Positions 8,329 through 19,973 of a DNA stretch of 64,000 bases are shown here, piece after piece. This DNA comes from Desulfotomaculum copahuensis (lineage in GTDB: Bacteria; Bacillota; Desulfotomaculia; Desulfotomaculales; Desulfovirgulaceae). Under the pieces are notes generated by a model. It ran no database searches and was not told the origin of the DNA. It worked only from the letters and a program-made list of their open reading frames with translations. Both the position numbers and the translations under genes were made by a program. Position 1 is the first letter of the stretch; every line of letters begins with the position of its first letter. The DNA is taken from the NCBI RefSeq assembly GCF_001655685.1, contig NZ_LYVF01000062.1, positions 1 to 64,000 of the forward strand, in the 5' to 3' direction.

Positions 8329-9189
8329 ATGTCCCGTTTATTGTTTGTAGCCATACTGACGGCCGTGATTCACGCGATCAATACGCTGATTTACTCCGTG
8401 CGCCTGTCCGGAGTGCGCACCCGGCGGCTGGCCACGGCGTTGTCCCTGTTTCAGGTGATTTTTCTGATCGCCAGCACGGCCAATTTGATTCAGGCCCCGT
8501 TGATGTCCTCCATTGTCGAACTGGCCATCAACAAGGGGTCGCAGCAGGCCGGCGGGCACGATCTGCTGTCCAGTCCGTATTACCAGGCACAGCTGGTTCA
8601 TCTAAACAGCCAGATCCGGACGGTGATGCTGGCCGCCACCGCCGGCACATTGATCGGCGGGATGCTGATTCCTTCTTTCGTCAATATTTTCACCCGCGCG
8701 ATTATGCTGCTGGAAGACTTCGGCAACGTGCCGCGCATGCTTTTGAAAATTTTCATCTCTCCGCGCCAGGTGGCGCGCCTGGCCGGACAGGTCAAACTGC
8801 CCGGGGTGGGGCGTTTTCGCACCGCGCTCGCCGCGCCGCTGCACATCCCGCGCTACTTTTTGGTGGCCAACATTATTATTACCGGCGTTTGGACCACGGG
8901 GGTGCTGTCAGCGCTTTACGCCGGGGCACTGATCCCGCATTTCCGCTCCACGGCCACGCTTACCTCGGGGATTGTCAACGGCGTGGCGGCGGTGCTGGCC
9001 GCCACGGTGGTGGATCCCACCGCCGCGCTGATCACCGACCAGGCCATGCGGGGCAAGCGGCCGGAGGAAGACGTGAAGCAGATGGCCGTCTACCTGGCCA
9101 TCACCCGCCTGCTGGGCACACTGCTGGCGCAGGCCATCTTCATTCCCGGGGCGCTGGTGATCCGTTTCGTGGCCGCGCTGATCACCTAG
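8329..9189 (+). CDS. amj: Amj-family lipid II flippase (alternate to MurJ)
   Basis: The 286-residue hydrophobic protein begins MSRLLFVAILTAVIHAINTLIYSVRLSGVRT and has about six membrane spans. Its sequence matches the Amj (YdaH, DUF2837) family. In Bacillus subtilis Amj is a lipid II flippase that can replace MurJ in peptidoglycan synthesis and is induced by cell-wall stress; that role here is by homology only. The start ATG 8329 follows GGAGGAAT. The gene lies between pcrA and ligA, probably in the same transcription unit since no terminator is seen. Function confidence is lower than family confidence. Confidence 0.8.
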   Translation: MSRLLFVAILTAVIHAINTLIYSVRLSGVRTRRLATALSLFQVIFLIASTANLIQAPLMSSIVELAINKGSQQAGGHDLLSSPYYQAQLVHLNSQIRTVMLAATAGTLIGGMLIPSFVNIFTRAIMLLEDFGNVPRMLLKIFISPRQVARLAGQVKLPGVGRFRTALAAPLHIPRYFLVANIIITGVWTTGVLSALYAGALIPHFRSTATLTSGIVNGVAAVLAATVVDPTAALITDQAMRGKRPEEDVKQMAVYLAITRLLGTLLAQAIFIPGALVIRFVAALIT

Positions 9190-9241
9190 CACGCGTTGCC
9201 CGGCGCCGCAAGCGCGCACTTTTCGGTTCAGGGGGTTGTAA

Positions 9242-11314
<2,073 letters not shown>

Positions 11315-11494
11315 AGGTTGTTCCGGGGAAAGCGGCTCCCGCTGTTCCGGAAACGAAGCCCGGCGGCGCTTACGGCGGGCGGACAGGCGGCGCAAATCAC
11401 GCCGGGCATTGGAGCGCTCGAAGTAAGGCCGCCGGCTTTAACTTTTGCGGGTTGAGTTTAAAAAAAGATCTGCTTTCAAGGAAGGTGCTGGAAA

Positions 11495-11776
11495 ATGATT
11501 ACCATTCGGGATGTCGAGCACGTGGCCCTGCTGGCCCGGCTGGAGTTGAACGAAGAAGAGAAAAAGACTTACGCCCGGCAGCTCAACGCCATTTTAGAGT
11601 ACGCCGGAATGCTCAATGAACTGGATACGGCGGACGTGCCGCCCACGGCGCACGTGCTGCCCCTGCAGAACGTCTTCCGGGAAGACCGGGTGGGCGCGCA
11701 CATGCCGCCGGAAGAGGTGCTGGCCAACGCTCCGGAGCGCGAGGACCGCTACTTCAAGGTGCCGAAAATAATGTAA
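11495..11776 (+). CDS. gatC: aspartyl/glutamyl-tRNA amidotransferase subunit C
   Basis: GatC is the small chaperone-like subunit of GatCAB, which converts Glu-tRNA(Gln) and Asp-tRNA(Asn) to the correct amide. The 93-residue sequence is typical: VEHVALLARLELNEEEKKTYARQL at the N-terminus and REDRVGAHMPPEEVLANAPE near the end. ATG 11495 follows AAGGAAGG. A 175-base spacer without a recognisable gene separates it from gatA. Confidence 0.95.
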   Translation: MITIRDVEHVALLARLELNEEEKKTYARQLNAILEYAGMLNELDTADVPPTAHVLPLQNVFREDRVGAHMPPEEVLANAPEREDRYFKVPKIM

Positions 11777-11951
11777 AGCGGACAGCGGCCTGGTTTTAAA
11801 AGAAAACTTTTTCGCCGGACCGGAACACCGGAGCGGCGGGGTACGGCCGCCGGCCTTTCAAAAAAACGTATTTTTCGGGGTGCGTGCCGGCCGGATATAG
11901 CGGGACGGCATACGTGCCCGGTGGAAAAGTGCAATCTTGGAGGGGATATTT

Positions 11952-13409
11952 TTGGAACTTCATTATCTGTCCGCGCATGAACTGCACGGCATGCTGGTGA
12001 AAAAAGAAATCAGCGCGGCGGAAATATGTGCGGATGTTTTCCAGCGTATCGACCGGACGGAAGAACGGATCAAGGCCTTTGTCACCCTGACCCGGGAGGA
12101 GGCGCTGGCCAGGGCGCGGGAAGTGGACAAAAAGATTGCCGCCGGGGAGGAGATCCACCCCCTGGCCGGCATACCGGTGGCGGTCAAGGACAACATGTGC
12201 ACCCGCGGCGTCCGCACCACCTGCTCTTCCAAAATCCTGAGCAATTTCATCCCGCCGTACAACGCCACGGTGGTGGAGAAACTGATGCAGGCGGACGCGG
12301 TGATGGTGGGAAAAACCAATCTGGATGAATTCGCCATGGGTTCTTCCACTGAAAACTCGGGCTTTTTCACCACCGCCAACCCCTGGGACACGGAGAGGGT
12401 GCCGGGTGGTTCGAGCGGCGGTTCCGCGGCCGCGGTGGCCGCCGGCGAAGCCGTGCTGGCGCTGGGCTCGGATACGGGCGGCTCGATCCGCCAGCCGGCT
12501 GCCCTGTGCGGCGTGGTCGGGTTGAAGCCCACCTACGGGGCGGTGTCCCGCTACGGCCTGGTGGCCTTTGCCTCCTCCCTGGACCAGATCGGCCCCTTCA
12601 CACGCGATGTGGAGGATTGCGCCCGGCTGTTCAACGCCATATGCGGTCACGACCCGCTGGATTCCACCTCGGCGCCGGGAAAACAGCCGGACTATACCGG
12701 CTTTCTGACGGATGACATCAAGGGGCTGAAAATCGGCGTGCCCGCCGAATACATGGGCGAGGGCATCGACCCGGCGGTGAAGGAAGTGATCGGGCGGGCC
12801 ATGAAACAGCTGGCCGCGCTGGGGGTGGAAATTGAAGAAACCAGCCTGCCCCACAGCCGCTACGCCCTGCCCACCTATTATCTGATCGCGCCGGCCGAGG
12901 CCAGTTCCAACCTGGCCCGTTACGACGGGGTGCGTTACGGCTACCGGGCGGAAGACGCCGCCGACGTGGTGGACATGTTCATGAAAACACGCAGCCGCGG
13001 CTTCGGCACCGAGGTGAAAAGGCGCATCATGCTGGGCACCTACGCGCTGTCCGCCGGTTATTACGATGCCTACTACCTGAAGGCGTTGAAGGTGCGCACG
13101 CTGATCAAGCAGGATTTCGACCGCGCCTTTGAGCGTTTTGACGCCCTGCTTTCGCCCACGGCGCCCTCGCCGGCATTCAAGCGGGGTGAAAAGACGGATG
13201 ATCCGCTGCAGATGTACATGTCCGACATCTGCACGCTGGCGGTGAACCTGGCCGGCGTGCCGGGCATTTCCCTGCCGGCCGGCTTTGTGGACGGCCTGCC
13301 TGTGGGTATGCAGCTGATCGGCAAACCTTTCGGCGAAGGTACCCTGCTGCGTCTGGCCTACGCTTTCGAACAGCACACGGATCACAAAAGCCGCCGGCCG
13401 GCGCTGTAA
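11952..13409 (+). CDS. gatA: aspartyl/glutamyl-tRNA amidotransferase subunit A
   Basis: GatA is the amidase subunit that releases ammonia from glutamine for GatB. The 485-residue protein has the amidase-signature triad: Lys in PVAVKDNM (about 78), the [10 protein letters not shown] loop (cis-Ser about 154) and the nucleophile in GSDTGGSIR (about 178). The frame opens at 11937, but TTG 11952 sits 5-6 bases after GGAGGGG and is the better start. The long antisense frame opposite it is a codon-bias shadow. Confidence 0.96.
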   Translation: MELHYLSAHELHGMLVKKEISAAEICADVFQRIDRTEERIKAFVTLTREEALARAREVDKKIAAGEEIHPLAGIPVAVKDNMCTRGVRTTCSSKILSNFIPPYNATVVEKLMQADAVMVGKTNLDEFAMGSSTENSGFFTTANPWDTERVPGGSSGGSAAAVAAGEAVLALGSDTGGSIRQPAALCGVVGLKPTYGAVSRYGLVAFASSLDQIGPFTRDVEDCARLFNAICGHDPLDSTSAPGKQPDYTGFLTDDIKGLKIGVPAEYMGEGIDPAVKEVIGRAMKQLAALGVEIEETSLPHSRYALPTYYLIAPAEASSNLARYDGVRYGYRAEDAADVVDMFMKTRSRGFGTEVKRRIMLGTYALSAGYYDAYYLKALKVRTLIKQDFDRAFERFDALLSPTAPSPAFKRGEKTDDPLQMYMSDICTLAVNLAGVPGISLPAGFVDGLPVGMQLIGKPFGEGTLLRLAYAFEQHTDHKSRRPAL

Positions 13410-13606
13410 ACATATCCATGGCCAAAAGCCATGCTCATAATCCATAAGAGGGCCTTAAGCATTCCTCCGGACAAACGCGCCGGCTTTTGGGCAAAGCTTT
13501 TACGTGTCACCGGAGGGTTGCCCGGTATGATTTTTTTGGCGCATTTTCCGCCAATGAGCGCAAGCTCCCGGAACCGGCCCGGTAAATTTCCTGGGAGGTA
13601 TTGAAT

Positions 13607-15049
13607 ATGGCTGATTACGAAACGATCATCGGCCTGGAAGTGCACGTGGAATTAAAGACCAACAGCAAAATTTTCTGTCCGTCCACCACCGAATTCGGCG
13701 CCGGCCCGAATACGCACGTCTGTCCGGTCTGCCTGGGCCTGCCGGGCACGCTGCCGGTGCTGAACAAAAAAGTGCTGGCCTACGCCATCAAGGCGGCGCT
13801 TGCCCTAAACTGCCAGATCGCCGAATATTCCAAGTTCGACCGCAAAAATTACTACTATCCCGATCTGCCCAAGAACTACCAGATCTCACAGTACGACCTG
13901 CCGATCGCCGAACACGGTCACCTGGACATCGAAGTGGACGGGCGGGAAAAGCGCATCGGTATTACCCGCCTGCATATGGAAGAAGACGCGGGCAAACTGG
14001 TGCACCAGGGGAACATCACCACCTCGCCCTATTCCCTGGTGGACTACAACCGCACCGGGGTGCCCCTGATTGAGATTGTGTCCGAACCGGACATGCGCTC
14101 GCCGGAGGAGGCGCGCGCTTACCTGGACAAGCTGAAGGCGATAATCGCCTACACCGGCGTTTCCGATTGCAAGATGGAAGAGGGTTCCCTGCGCTGTGAC
14201 GCCAATATTTCCGTGCGTCCGCGCGGGACGAAGGAATTCGGCACCAAATCGGAAATCAAGAACATGAACTCCTTCCGGGCGCTGCAGCGGGCGCTGGCCT
14301 ACGAAGTGGAGCGGCAGATCGCCGTGCTGGAGGACGGCGGGCGCATAGTGCAGGAAACACGCACCTGGGATGAAGCACGGGGCGAAACCCGGTCCATGCG
14401 CAGCAAGGAGGAGGCGCACGACTACCGCTATTTCCCGGAGCCGGATCTGGTGCCGTTGGTCATCGACCGGCAGTGGGTGGAGGAGATCCGCGCCACCCTG
14501 CCCGAACTGCCCGACCAGCGCCGGCAGCGTTACATGCGGCTTTACGATCTGCCTTCCTACGATGCGGCGGTGCTCACCTCATCCCTGGAGATGGCTGAGT
14601 ATTATGAAGCCTGTGTGGCCATGTACCCGAACGCCAAGGCGGTGAGCAACTGGATGATGGGCGATCTTTCCCGGCTGTTGAACGCCGCCAACATGGACAT
14701 CACCGCCTGCCGGGTGCGTCCGGACAACCTGACCGGTATGCTCAAGCTGATCGATCAGGGTACAATCAGCGGTAAAATCGCCAAAACGGTGTTTGAAGAA
14801 ATGTTCAACACCGGCAAGGATGCGGCGCAGGTGGTCAAAGAAAAAGGCCTGGTCCAGATCAGCGATGCCGGAGCGATCACCGCGGTGATCGACCAGGTAT
14901 TGGCCGGCAACCCCAAGGTGGTGGAGGATTACCGGGCCGGCAAGGACAAGGCGCTGGGCTTTTTGGTCGGCCAGGTGATGAAGACCACCCGCGGCAAGGC
15001 CAATCCGGAACTGGTGAACAAACTGCTGCGAGAAAAGCTGCAGGCTTAA
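13607..15049 (+). CDS. gatB: aspartyl/glutamyl-tRNA amidotransferase subunit B
   Basis: GatB activates the misacylated aminoacyl-tRNA with ATP and transfers ammonia to it. The 480-residue protein has the N-terminal [13 protein letters not shown], the metal and zinc segment with FCPS...CPVCLGLPG, and the C-terminal YqeY-like tail ([13 protein letters not shown]... GKANPELVN). ATG 13607 follows GGGAGG by 8 bases; a TTG at 13601 is in frame but too close. The 197-base gap after gatA contains no gene. Confidence 0.97.
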   Translation: MADYETIIGLEVHVELKTNSKIFCPSTTEFGAGPNTHVCPVCLGLPGTLPVLNKKVLAYAIKAALALNCQIAEYSKFDRKNYYYPDLPKNYQISQYDLPIAEHGHLDIEVDGREKRIGITRLHMEEDAGKLVHQGNITTSPYSLVDYNRTGVPLIEIVSEPDMRSPEEARAYLDKLKAIIAYTGVSDCKMEEGSLRCDANISVRPRGTKEFGTKSEIKNMNSFRALQRALAYEVERQIAVLEDGGRIVQETRTWDEARGETRSMRSKEEAHDYRYFPEPDLVPLVIDRQWVEEIRATLPELPDQRRQRYMRLYDLPSYDAAVLTSSLEMAEYYEACVAMYPNAKAVSNWMMGDLSRLLNAANMDITACRVRPDNLTGMLKLIDQGTISGKIAKTVFEEMFNTGKDAAQVVKEKGLVQISDAGAITAVIDQVLAGNPKVVEDYRAGKDKALGFLVGQVMKTTRGKANPELVNKLLREKLQA

Positions 15050-15053
15050 AAAA

Positions 15054-15083
15054 AGGGGGCAGGCATCAAACCTGTCCCCTTGC
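15054..15083. terminator. bidirectional terminator between gatB and the OFA transporter
   Basis: GGGGGCAGG and CCTGTCCCC form a G-C-rich stem around CATCAAA. The minus strand has a seven-base T run right after the stem (complement of AAAAAAA at 15048-15054), which suits the transporter gene ending at 15098. The plus strand has a weaker T-rich tail after gatB. Confidence 0.8.
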
Positions 15084-15097
15084 ATTTATTGGCGCGG

Positions 15098-16336
15098 TTA
15101 CGCTTTTACGACCGTATCTACAGGTTCGCTCCTGGGCGGTTTGGTGGCGAAGCTCAGGATAGCCGCCACCACCAGCAGGCCGGCGGAAATCAGGTAACTG
15201 GCGGTATAGCCGCCGGTGAGGTCGGCCGCCCGGCCGCCGATGATCGGGCCGATCAGTGCGCCGGCGCCCCAGGCGGTAAAGACCAGGCCGTAATTCACGC
15301 CGGCATTTTTCAAGCCGAAGAAGTCATAGGTGGCCGACGGGAACAGGGACAGCAGCGAGCCGTAGGCCAGACCGGTGAGGATGGAGCCGATCAGCAGCGC
15401 CCCCGGGCTGCGGTAGGAACTGAACAGAAGCATATTGGCGGCCTGTACGGCAAACACCAGCAGCATGGTATTGGTGCGGCCCAGGCGGTCGCTCAGCCAA
15501 CCGGCCAGGATGCGTCCGCCGGCATTGGCCACGGCCAGCACGACCACCAGCACAAATCCCCAGTTGATGTTTCCCTGGATCTGGGATATTTTGGCCAGGT
15601 GGCCGATGATCAACAGACCGGCCGAAGCGGCAAAGCAGAACATGATCCAGAGCAGGTAAAACTGGGGCGTGGCCAGCATTTCAGAAGCGGTGAAGTCCCG
15701 CTTGGGCGCGGACAGGCTGGCCGCCCGGGCGGCCGGAGCGGGTGTGCCCTGGGGCACAAAACCGGCCGGCGGATAAGACAGTACCTGGGACAACAACACG
15801 GTCACGATCAGGAAGATAAACCCTTCTATATAGAAGGCGCGGATTACACCGAAGGACTTGATGAAGGCGTTGGTCATCGGGGCGATATAAACCGAGGCCA
15901 GGCCGAAACCGGCCACCACCAGGCCGGCAATCTGCCCCTTGCGGTGGGGCGGGAACCACTTGACCGCCGCCGGGGTGGGCGCCGCATAGCCAAAGCCCAG
16001 CCCGATGCCCACGATGACACCGAAAGTAACGGCCAGCGCCTGGAAGGAACCGGTCAAGCCGGACAGGATCATACCGCCGCCGGCAAAGATGCCGCCGATG
16101 GTGGCCACCCAGCGGGGACCGATGCGGTCCACCATCCGGCCGCCCGGCACCATGAAAATGGCGAAGACGACGCAGGCGATGGTATAGGGGATAGCCGACG
16201 CTGTTTTGCTCCAGTGCAACTGGTTGACCAAAGCGGCGGCGAATACGCTCCAGGTGTATAACACACCCAGACACAGGTTGACGCCGGTACCGGCGAAAGT
16301 AACCGCCCAGGCCCGTGCCGAACCGGGTTGACTCAT
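15098..16336 (-). CDS. OFA-type major facilitator superfamily transporter
   Basis: The 412-residue protein has 12 predicted membrane spans and resembles the oxalate/formate antiporter (OFA) branch of the major facilitator superfamily, with LGVLYTWSVFAAAL in helix 1 and a loop motif GGRMVDRIGPRW. These proteins exchange or take up small carboxylates; the substrate is not predictable here. The frame opens at 16435, but ATG 16336 is preceded by CAGGAGGT at the right spacing, so the first 33 codons are excluded. It is divergent from the tricarboxylate cluster, so a link to carboxylate metabolism is possible but unproven. Confidence 0.85.
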   Translation of the reverse strand: MSQPGSARAWAVTFAGTGVNLCLGVLYTWSVFAAALVNQLHWSKTASAIPYTIACVVFAIFMVPGGRMVDRIGPRWVATIGGIFAGGGMILSGLTGSFQALAVTFGVIVGIGLGFGYAAPTPAAVKWFPPHRKGQIAGLVVAGFGLASVYIAPMTNAFIKSFGVIRAFYIEGFIFLIVTVLLSQVLSYPPAGFVPQGTPAPAARAASLSAPKRDFTASEMLATPQFYLLWIMFCFAASAGLLIIGHLAKISQIQGNINWGFVLVVVLAVANAGGRILAGWLSDRLGRTNTMLLVFAVQAANMLLFSSYRSPGALLIGSILTGLAYGSLLSLFPSATYDFFGLKNAGVNYGLVFTAWGAGALIGPIIGGRAADLTGGYTASYLISAGLLVVAAILSFATKPPRSEPVDTVVKA

Positions 16337-16879
16337 CCTGATACACCTCCTGTAGGATTGACATATTCGTCGGATGGGATAAACAGATGTCGTATGAGTG
16401 CGAAAATTCTGACACATTAATCTGCACCGGCTCACTTGTGCATAAAACTTCTCACTTAATCCCCCCTTGTGAGCAAAATTCCCCCGCTGCCATCATTTTA
16501 ATGGCAAACGCTTACCGGCAATATGTTTTTTCCGGCAATAGACAAAAACATCCACCAAATGGTTTAATGGTCCCAGGGGTTGTGAAAAAAGGCTGCGGAG
16601 CGGCTGCCGTTTTCCGTTCAAGGTGCAAAGACGACCGTTCGGAGCGCAAAACAAGCCGTCCAGGAAACAGAGGGAAGGGACGGCCCGGCGGGTGCGGAGC
16701 CGGGCCGTCCGGGAAACAACCGGCCGGTTTGTATACAGTATGATCATAATTTGTAGTTTTCAGTTGACTGATTTCGTGATATGATAGTTTAATAAATTGT
16801 ACAACGGCTTTCAAGGGGGAAAGCTTGATTTTTTTTCGATGGAGAAAGCCTAATTTATCTTGCAAGGAGTGGAACAGGT
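16337..16879. other. intergenic region between divergent OFA transporter and tricarboxylate cluster
   Basis: About 540 bases without a supportable gene. It holds a very stable hairpin at 16678-16710. A TTGACT at 16764-16769 could be a -35 box, but the best -10 candidates behind it (TAGTTT at 16785, 15-base spacer) are weak. The left half must carry the transporter promoter on the minus strand; I could not place it. No T-box or riboswitch consensus was recognised. Confidence 0.5.
16678..16710 (+). promoter_or_regulatory. perfect 12-bp hairpin upstream of the homocitrate/citrate synthase gene
   Basis: GGACGGCCCGGC 16678-16689 and GCCGGGCCGTCC 16699-16710 are perfect arms around a 9-base loop. 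No T run follows on either strand, so it is not a simple terminator. It lies about 55 bases upstream of a possible -35 box. Confidence 0.5.
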
Positions 16880-18007
16880 GTGAGCGAAAGAAAAATTTTT
16901 ATTGTGGACACCACCCTGCGGGATGGCGAGCAAACGGCCGGGGTCGTTTTCGCCAACCGGGAAAAAGTGCGCATCGCCAGGTTCCTGGATGAAATGGGGG
17001 TGCATCAAATCGAGGCCGGCGTCCCGGTGATGGGCGGGGACGAAAAGGAAGCGATCACAGCCATTTGCAAGGCCGGCTTGAAAGCCAGCATCATGGGCTG
17101 GAACCGTCCGGTGCAGAAGGACATTGAAGCCTCCCTGGCCTGCGGAGTGGATGCCGTGGCCATTTCCATTTCCACCTCGGACATTCATATCAAATACAAG
17201 CTGCAGACCACCCGGGAATGGGTGCTGGAACAGATGGTCAACGCCACCCGTTTCGCCAAGCAGGAAGGCATGTACATTTCCGTGAACGCCGAGGACGCTT
17301 CGCGTACCGATATGGATTTCCTGCTCCAGTTCGCCCGGGCGGCCAGGGAAGCCGGGGCCGACCGGCTGCGTTACTGCGATACGGTGGGTATCCTGGACCC
17401 GTTCACCACCTTTGAGCGCATCAAAACGATCCGGGAAAACGTGGACCTCGATATTGAGATGCACACCCACAATGACTTCGGCATGGCCACGGCCAACGCC
17501 CTGGCCGGTGTCAAGGCGGGCGCCAACCACATCGGCGTCACCGTAATCGGGTTGGGTGAACGCGCCGGCAACTCCGCCCTGGAAGAAGTGGTCATGTCCT
17601 TGAAGCACCTGGCGGGCGTCGACCTGGGCTTCCGCACGGAGATGTTCCGGGAAGTGGCCGAGTACGTGTCCCGCGCCTCCGGCCGGGAATTGCCGACCTG
17701 GAAGGCCATCGTCGGCTCGAACATGTTCGCCCATGAATCAGGCATTCATGCCGACGGGGCGCTGAAAAACCCGAAAACGTACGAAGCCTTCCAGCCCGAG
17801 GAAGTGGGCCTGGAGCGGCAGATTGTGATCGGCAAGCACTCGGGCACGGCGGCTTTAAAGGCCAAGTTCGCCGAATACGGCATCCATTTGAGCGAGTTCC
17901 GCGCCCAGGAAATGCTGGCCAAGGTGCGCTCCTACTGTGTTTCTCTGAAGCGGCCGCTTTTTGACAAGGAATTGATGTACATCTACGAAGACTATTTCGG
18001 AAAGTAG
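16880..18007 (+). CDS. homocitrate synthase / Re-citrate synthase family enzyme
   Basis: Members of this DRE-TIM barrel family condense acetyl-CoA with a 2-oxoacid. The 375-residue product has DTTLRDGEQ (10-18), the metal-binding HTHNDFG (about 195-201), GLGERAGNSALEEV and the HESGIH segment. It is closest in appearance to NifV-type homocitrate synthases and lacks the C-terminal regulatory domain of LeuA. Some anaerobes use relatives of this family as Re-citrate synthase. The three genes behind it fit either homocitrate to 2-oxoadipate or citrate to 2-oxoglutarate. GTG 16880 follows AAGGAGTGG. No nif gene is nearby, which argues against a purely FeMo-cofactor role. Confidence 0.85.
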   Translation: MSERKIFIVDTTLRDGEQTAGVVFANREKVRIARFLDEMGVHQIEAGVPVMGGDEKEAITAICKAGLKASIMGWNRPVQKDIEASLACGVDAVAISISTSDIHIKYKLQTTREWVLEQMVNATRFAKQEGMYISVNAEDASRTDMDFLLQFARAAREAGADRLRYCDTVGILDPFTTFERIKTIRENVDLDIEMHTHNDFGMATANALAGVKAGANHIGVTVIGLGERAGNSALEEVVMSLKHLAGVDLGFRTEMFREVAEYVSRASGRELPTWKAIVGSNMFAHESGIHADGALKNPKTYEAFQPEEVGLERQIVIGKHSGTAALKAKFAEYGIHLSEFRAQEMLAKVRSYCVSLKRPLFDKELMYIYEDYFGK

Positions 18008-18017
18008 GGATCAGTCG

Positions 18018-19286
18018 TTGGGTCAGACGATCATTGAAAAGATTCTTTCCAGCCACTGCGGCCGGACGGCGCATGCCGGTGAAATCGTGGTCGCGCGGCT
18101 GGATTTCATCATGGGCCAGGACGGCACCTCCCCGCTGGCCATCCGGGCTTTTCAGGAGATGGACGGCCAGGCGGTTTTTGACCCGGACCGGGCGGCGCTG
18201 GTCATCGACCACAGCGCGCCCAGTCCGAACGAAGGGGTTTCGGCACTGCACAAGCTGATGCGGGAATTCGCCCGGGAAAAAGGCCTGCACCTTTTCGACA
18301 TCGGCGAGGGGGTCTGCCACCAGCTGGTGCCGGAAAGCGGCCGGGTCGGTCCGGGATCGCTGGTCATCGGCGCCGATTCGCACACCTGCACCTACGGCGC
18401 CCTGAACGCCTTCTCCACCGGCGTCGGTTCCACCGATTTGGCCGCCGGGCTGATTTCCGGCCAAATGTGGTTCAAGGTGCCGGAGACGTTTAAATTCGTC
18501 TGCCGCGGCACACTGCCGCCCGGCGTTTACGCCAAGGACCTGATTCTCTTCCTGATCGGCGACGTTACTGCCGACGGGGTCACCTACATGTCCGCCGAGT
18601 ACACCGGCGGGGCGGTAACCGCCCTGTCCATGGAAGGGCGCTTCACCATGGCCAACATGGCCATCGAAATGGGCGCCAAGGCCGGCCTGATGGAGGCGGA
18701 CGACAAGACATTCGCCTGGCTGGGGCAGTTCACCCGCCGTCAGTTCACCCCGGTGAGCGCCGACCCGGACGCCCGCTACGCCAAAATCAAGGAGTACGAC
18801 GTGTCGTCCCTGGCGCCGCAGGTGGCCCGTCCCCACCGGGTGGACAACGTCTGTCCGGTGGACGGGGTGGCCGGCACGCCCGTCCAGCAGGCGGTGCTCG
18901 GCACCTGCACCAACGGCCGCCTGGAGGACCTGCGCATTGCCGCCGGCATTCTGGCCGGCCGCCGGGTGCACCGGGACGTGCGGCTGATTGTGGCGCCGGC
19001 TTCCCGGCGCATCTTCCTGCAGGCCATGCGCGAGGGGATCATCCAGACCCTGGTGGAAAGCGGCGCGGCCGTGGTCACGCCGGGCTGCGGCCCCTGCGTG
19101 GGCACACACAATGGCGTGCCTTCCGACGGCGAAAATGTCATTTCCACCGCCAACCGCAACTTCAAGGGACGCATGGGCAACAGCAACGCCTTCATTTACC
19201 TGGCCTCGCCGGCCACGGTGGCCGCTTCGGCACTGACCGGGCAAATTACCGACCCGAGAGAATTTGTAAAGCAGGTGACGGCATGA
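18018..19286 (+). CDS. aconitase-family dehydratase, large subunit (LeuC/homoaconitase/aconitase-like)
   Basis: The enzyme moves a hydroxyl group on a tricarboxylic acid using a [4Fe-4S] cluster. The 422-residue subunit keeps the three cluster cysteines (GTCTNGR, about 297, and GCGPC, about 356 and 359) and the ADSHTCTYGA and GSTDLA active-site segments. The length matches the shorter archaeal-type LeuC/AksD form rather than the roughly 466-residue E. coli LeuC. Substrate could be isopropylmalate, homocitrate or citrate; the neighbours favour a tricarboxylate. TTG 18018 is used, 10 bases after the synthase stop. It overlaps the small subunit by 4 bases. Confidence 0.88.
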   Translation: MGQTIIEKILSSHCGRTAHAGEIVVARLDFIMGQDGTSPLAIRAFQEMDGQAVFDPDRAALVIDHSAPSPNEGVSALHKLMREFAREKGLHLFDIGEGVCHQLVPESGRVGPGSLVIGADSHTCTYGALNAFSTGVGSTDLAAGLISGQMWFKVPETFKFVCRGTLPPGVYAKDLILFLIGDVTADGVTYMSAEYTGGAVTALSMEGRFTMANMAIEMGAKAGLMEADDKTFAWLGQFTRRQFTPVSADPDARYAKIKEYDVSSLAPQVARPHRVDNVCPVDGVAGTPVQQAVLGTCTNGRLEDLRIAAGILAGRRVHRDVRLIVAPASRRIFLQAMREGIIQTLVESGAAVVTPGCGPCVGTHNGVPSDGENVISTANRNFKGRMGNSNAFIYLASPATVAASALTGQITDPREFVKQVTA

Positions 19287-19783
19287 TCCTGGCGGGCAGA
19301 GCACATAAATTCAGCGATGATGTGAATACCGACTACATCATTTCAGGAAAATATAAATTTAAAACCCTGGATATGAAGGAACTGGCCAAACACGTGATGG
19401 AAGACCTGGATCCGGACTTTTACCGCAAGGTCGCCCCGGGCGACTTCATCGTGGCCGGCGCCAATTTCGGCTGCGGTTCCTCCCGGGAACAGGCGCCCCT
19501 GGCCATCAAGCACGCCAACGTAGCCGCCGTGCTGGCCAAGTCCTTTGCCCGCATTTTCTACCGCAACGCCATCAACACCGGCCTGCCGGTGCTGGAGTGC
19601 GACACGGACGGCATTGAGCCGGGAGACGAACTGACGGTGGATCCGGCCGCCGGGGTAATCACCAACCGGACCAAAGGCACTGTCATTCCGGCCAAGCCGC
19701 TGCCGCCGGTGATGATCAAAATCTTGAACGACGGCGGTTTGGCCGCCCATTTCCGCAAATACGGCGGATTCAATTTCGATTGA
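19283..19783 (+). CDS. aconitase-family dehydratase, small subunit (LeuD/homoaconitase-like)
   Basis: This is the swivel-domain partner of the preceding gene. The 166-residue protein has [11 protein letters not shown] at the N-terminus, the [15 protein letters not shown] phosphate/carboxylate loop and [13 protein letters not shown]. The substrate-recognition loop (residues 24-28) reads YKFKT. Homoaconitase small subunits carry a basic residue in a YLRT loop at this place, whereas isopropylmalate isomerases are more hydrophobic, so the Lys mildly supports a tricarboxylate substrate. ATG 19283 overlaps the upstream stop codon. Confidence 0.88.
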   Translation: MILAGRAHKFSDDVNTDYIISGKYKFKTLDMKELAKHVMEDLDPDFYRKVAPGDFIVAGANFGCGSSREQAPLAIKHANVAAVLAKSFARIFYRNAINTGLPVLECDTDGIEPGDELTVDPAAGVITNRTKGTVIPAKPLPPVMIKILNDGGLAAHFRKYGGFNFD

Positions 19784-19973
19784 ACCATCCGGCCGGACAG
19801 CGCCGGCGGCGGTCATCCCCCGCGTGTCCGGTTCCGGTCCGTATGCCATTGGACGTTGGTTCAGTCACGGCATACCGACGCTCGCGGCATCAACCGGCGG
19901 CGCCAAAGACCGGGAAGGCGCCGCCCCGGTGTGGCGGCGGGCAGATAGAGGATACAGGAGGAATAAAGCAGCA

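Noticed and set aside
11796-13445. 549-codon minus-strand open frame
   Set aside because: It lies antisense to gatA, is His/Arg/Gln-rich as expected from GC codon bias, and has no family motif or ribosome site.
15080-16261. 393-codon plus-strand open frame
   Set aside because: It is antisense to the OFA transporter; Gly/Gln/Asp-rich low-complexity composition indicates a shadow.
16764-16790. sigma-A promoter of the homocitrate/citrate synthase gene
   Set aside because: TTGACT is good, but no acceptable -10 box lies at 16-18 bases; TAGTTT at 15 bases is too weak to list as a feature.
17592-19304. 570-codon minus-strand open frame
   Set aside because: It is antisense to the synthase and dehydratase genes, which are clear family members; its composition is that of a shadow frame.
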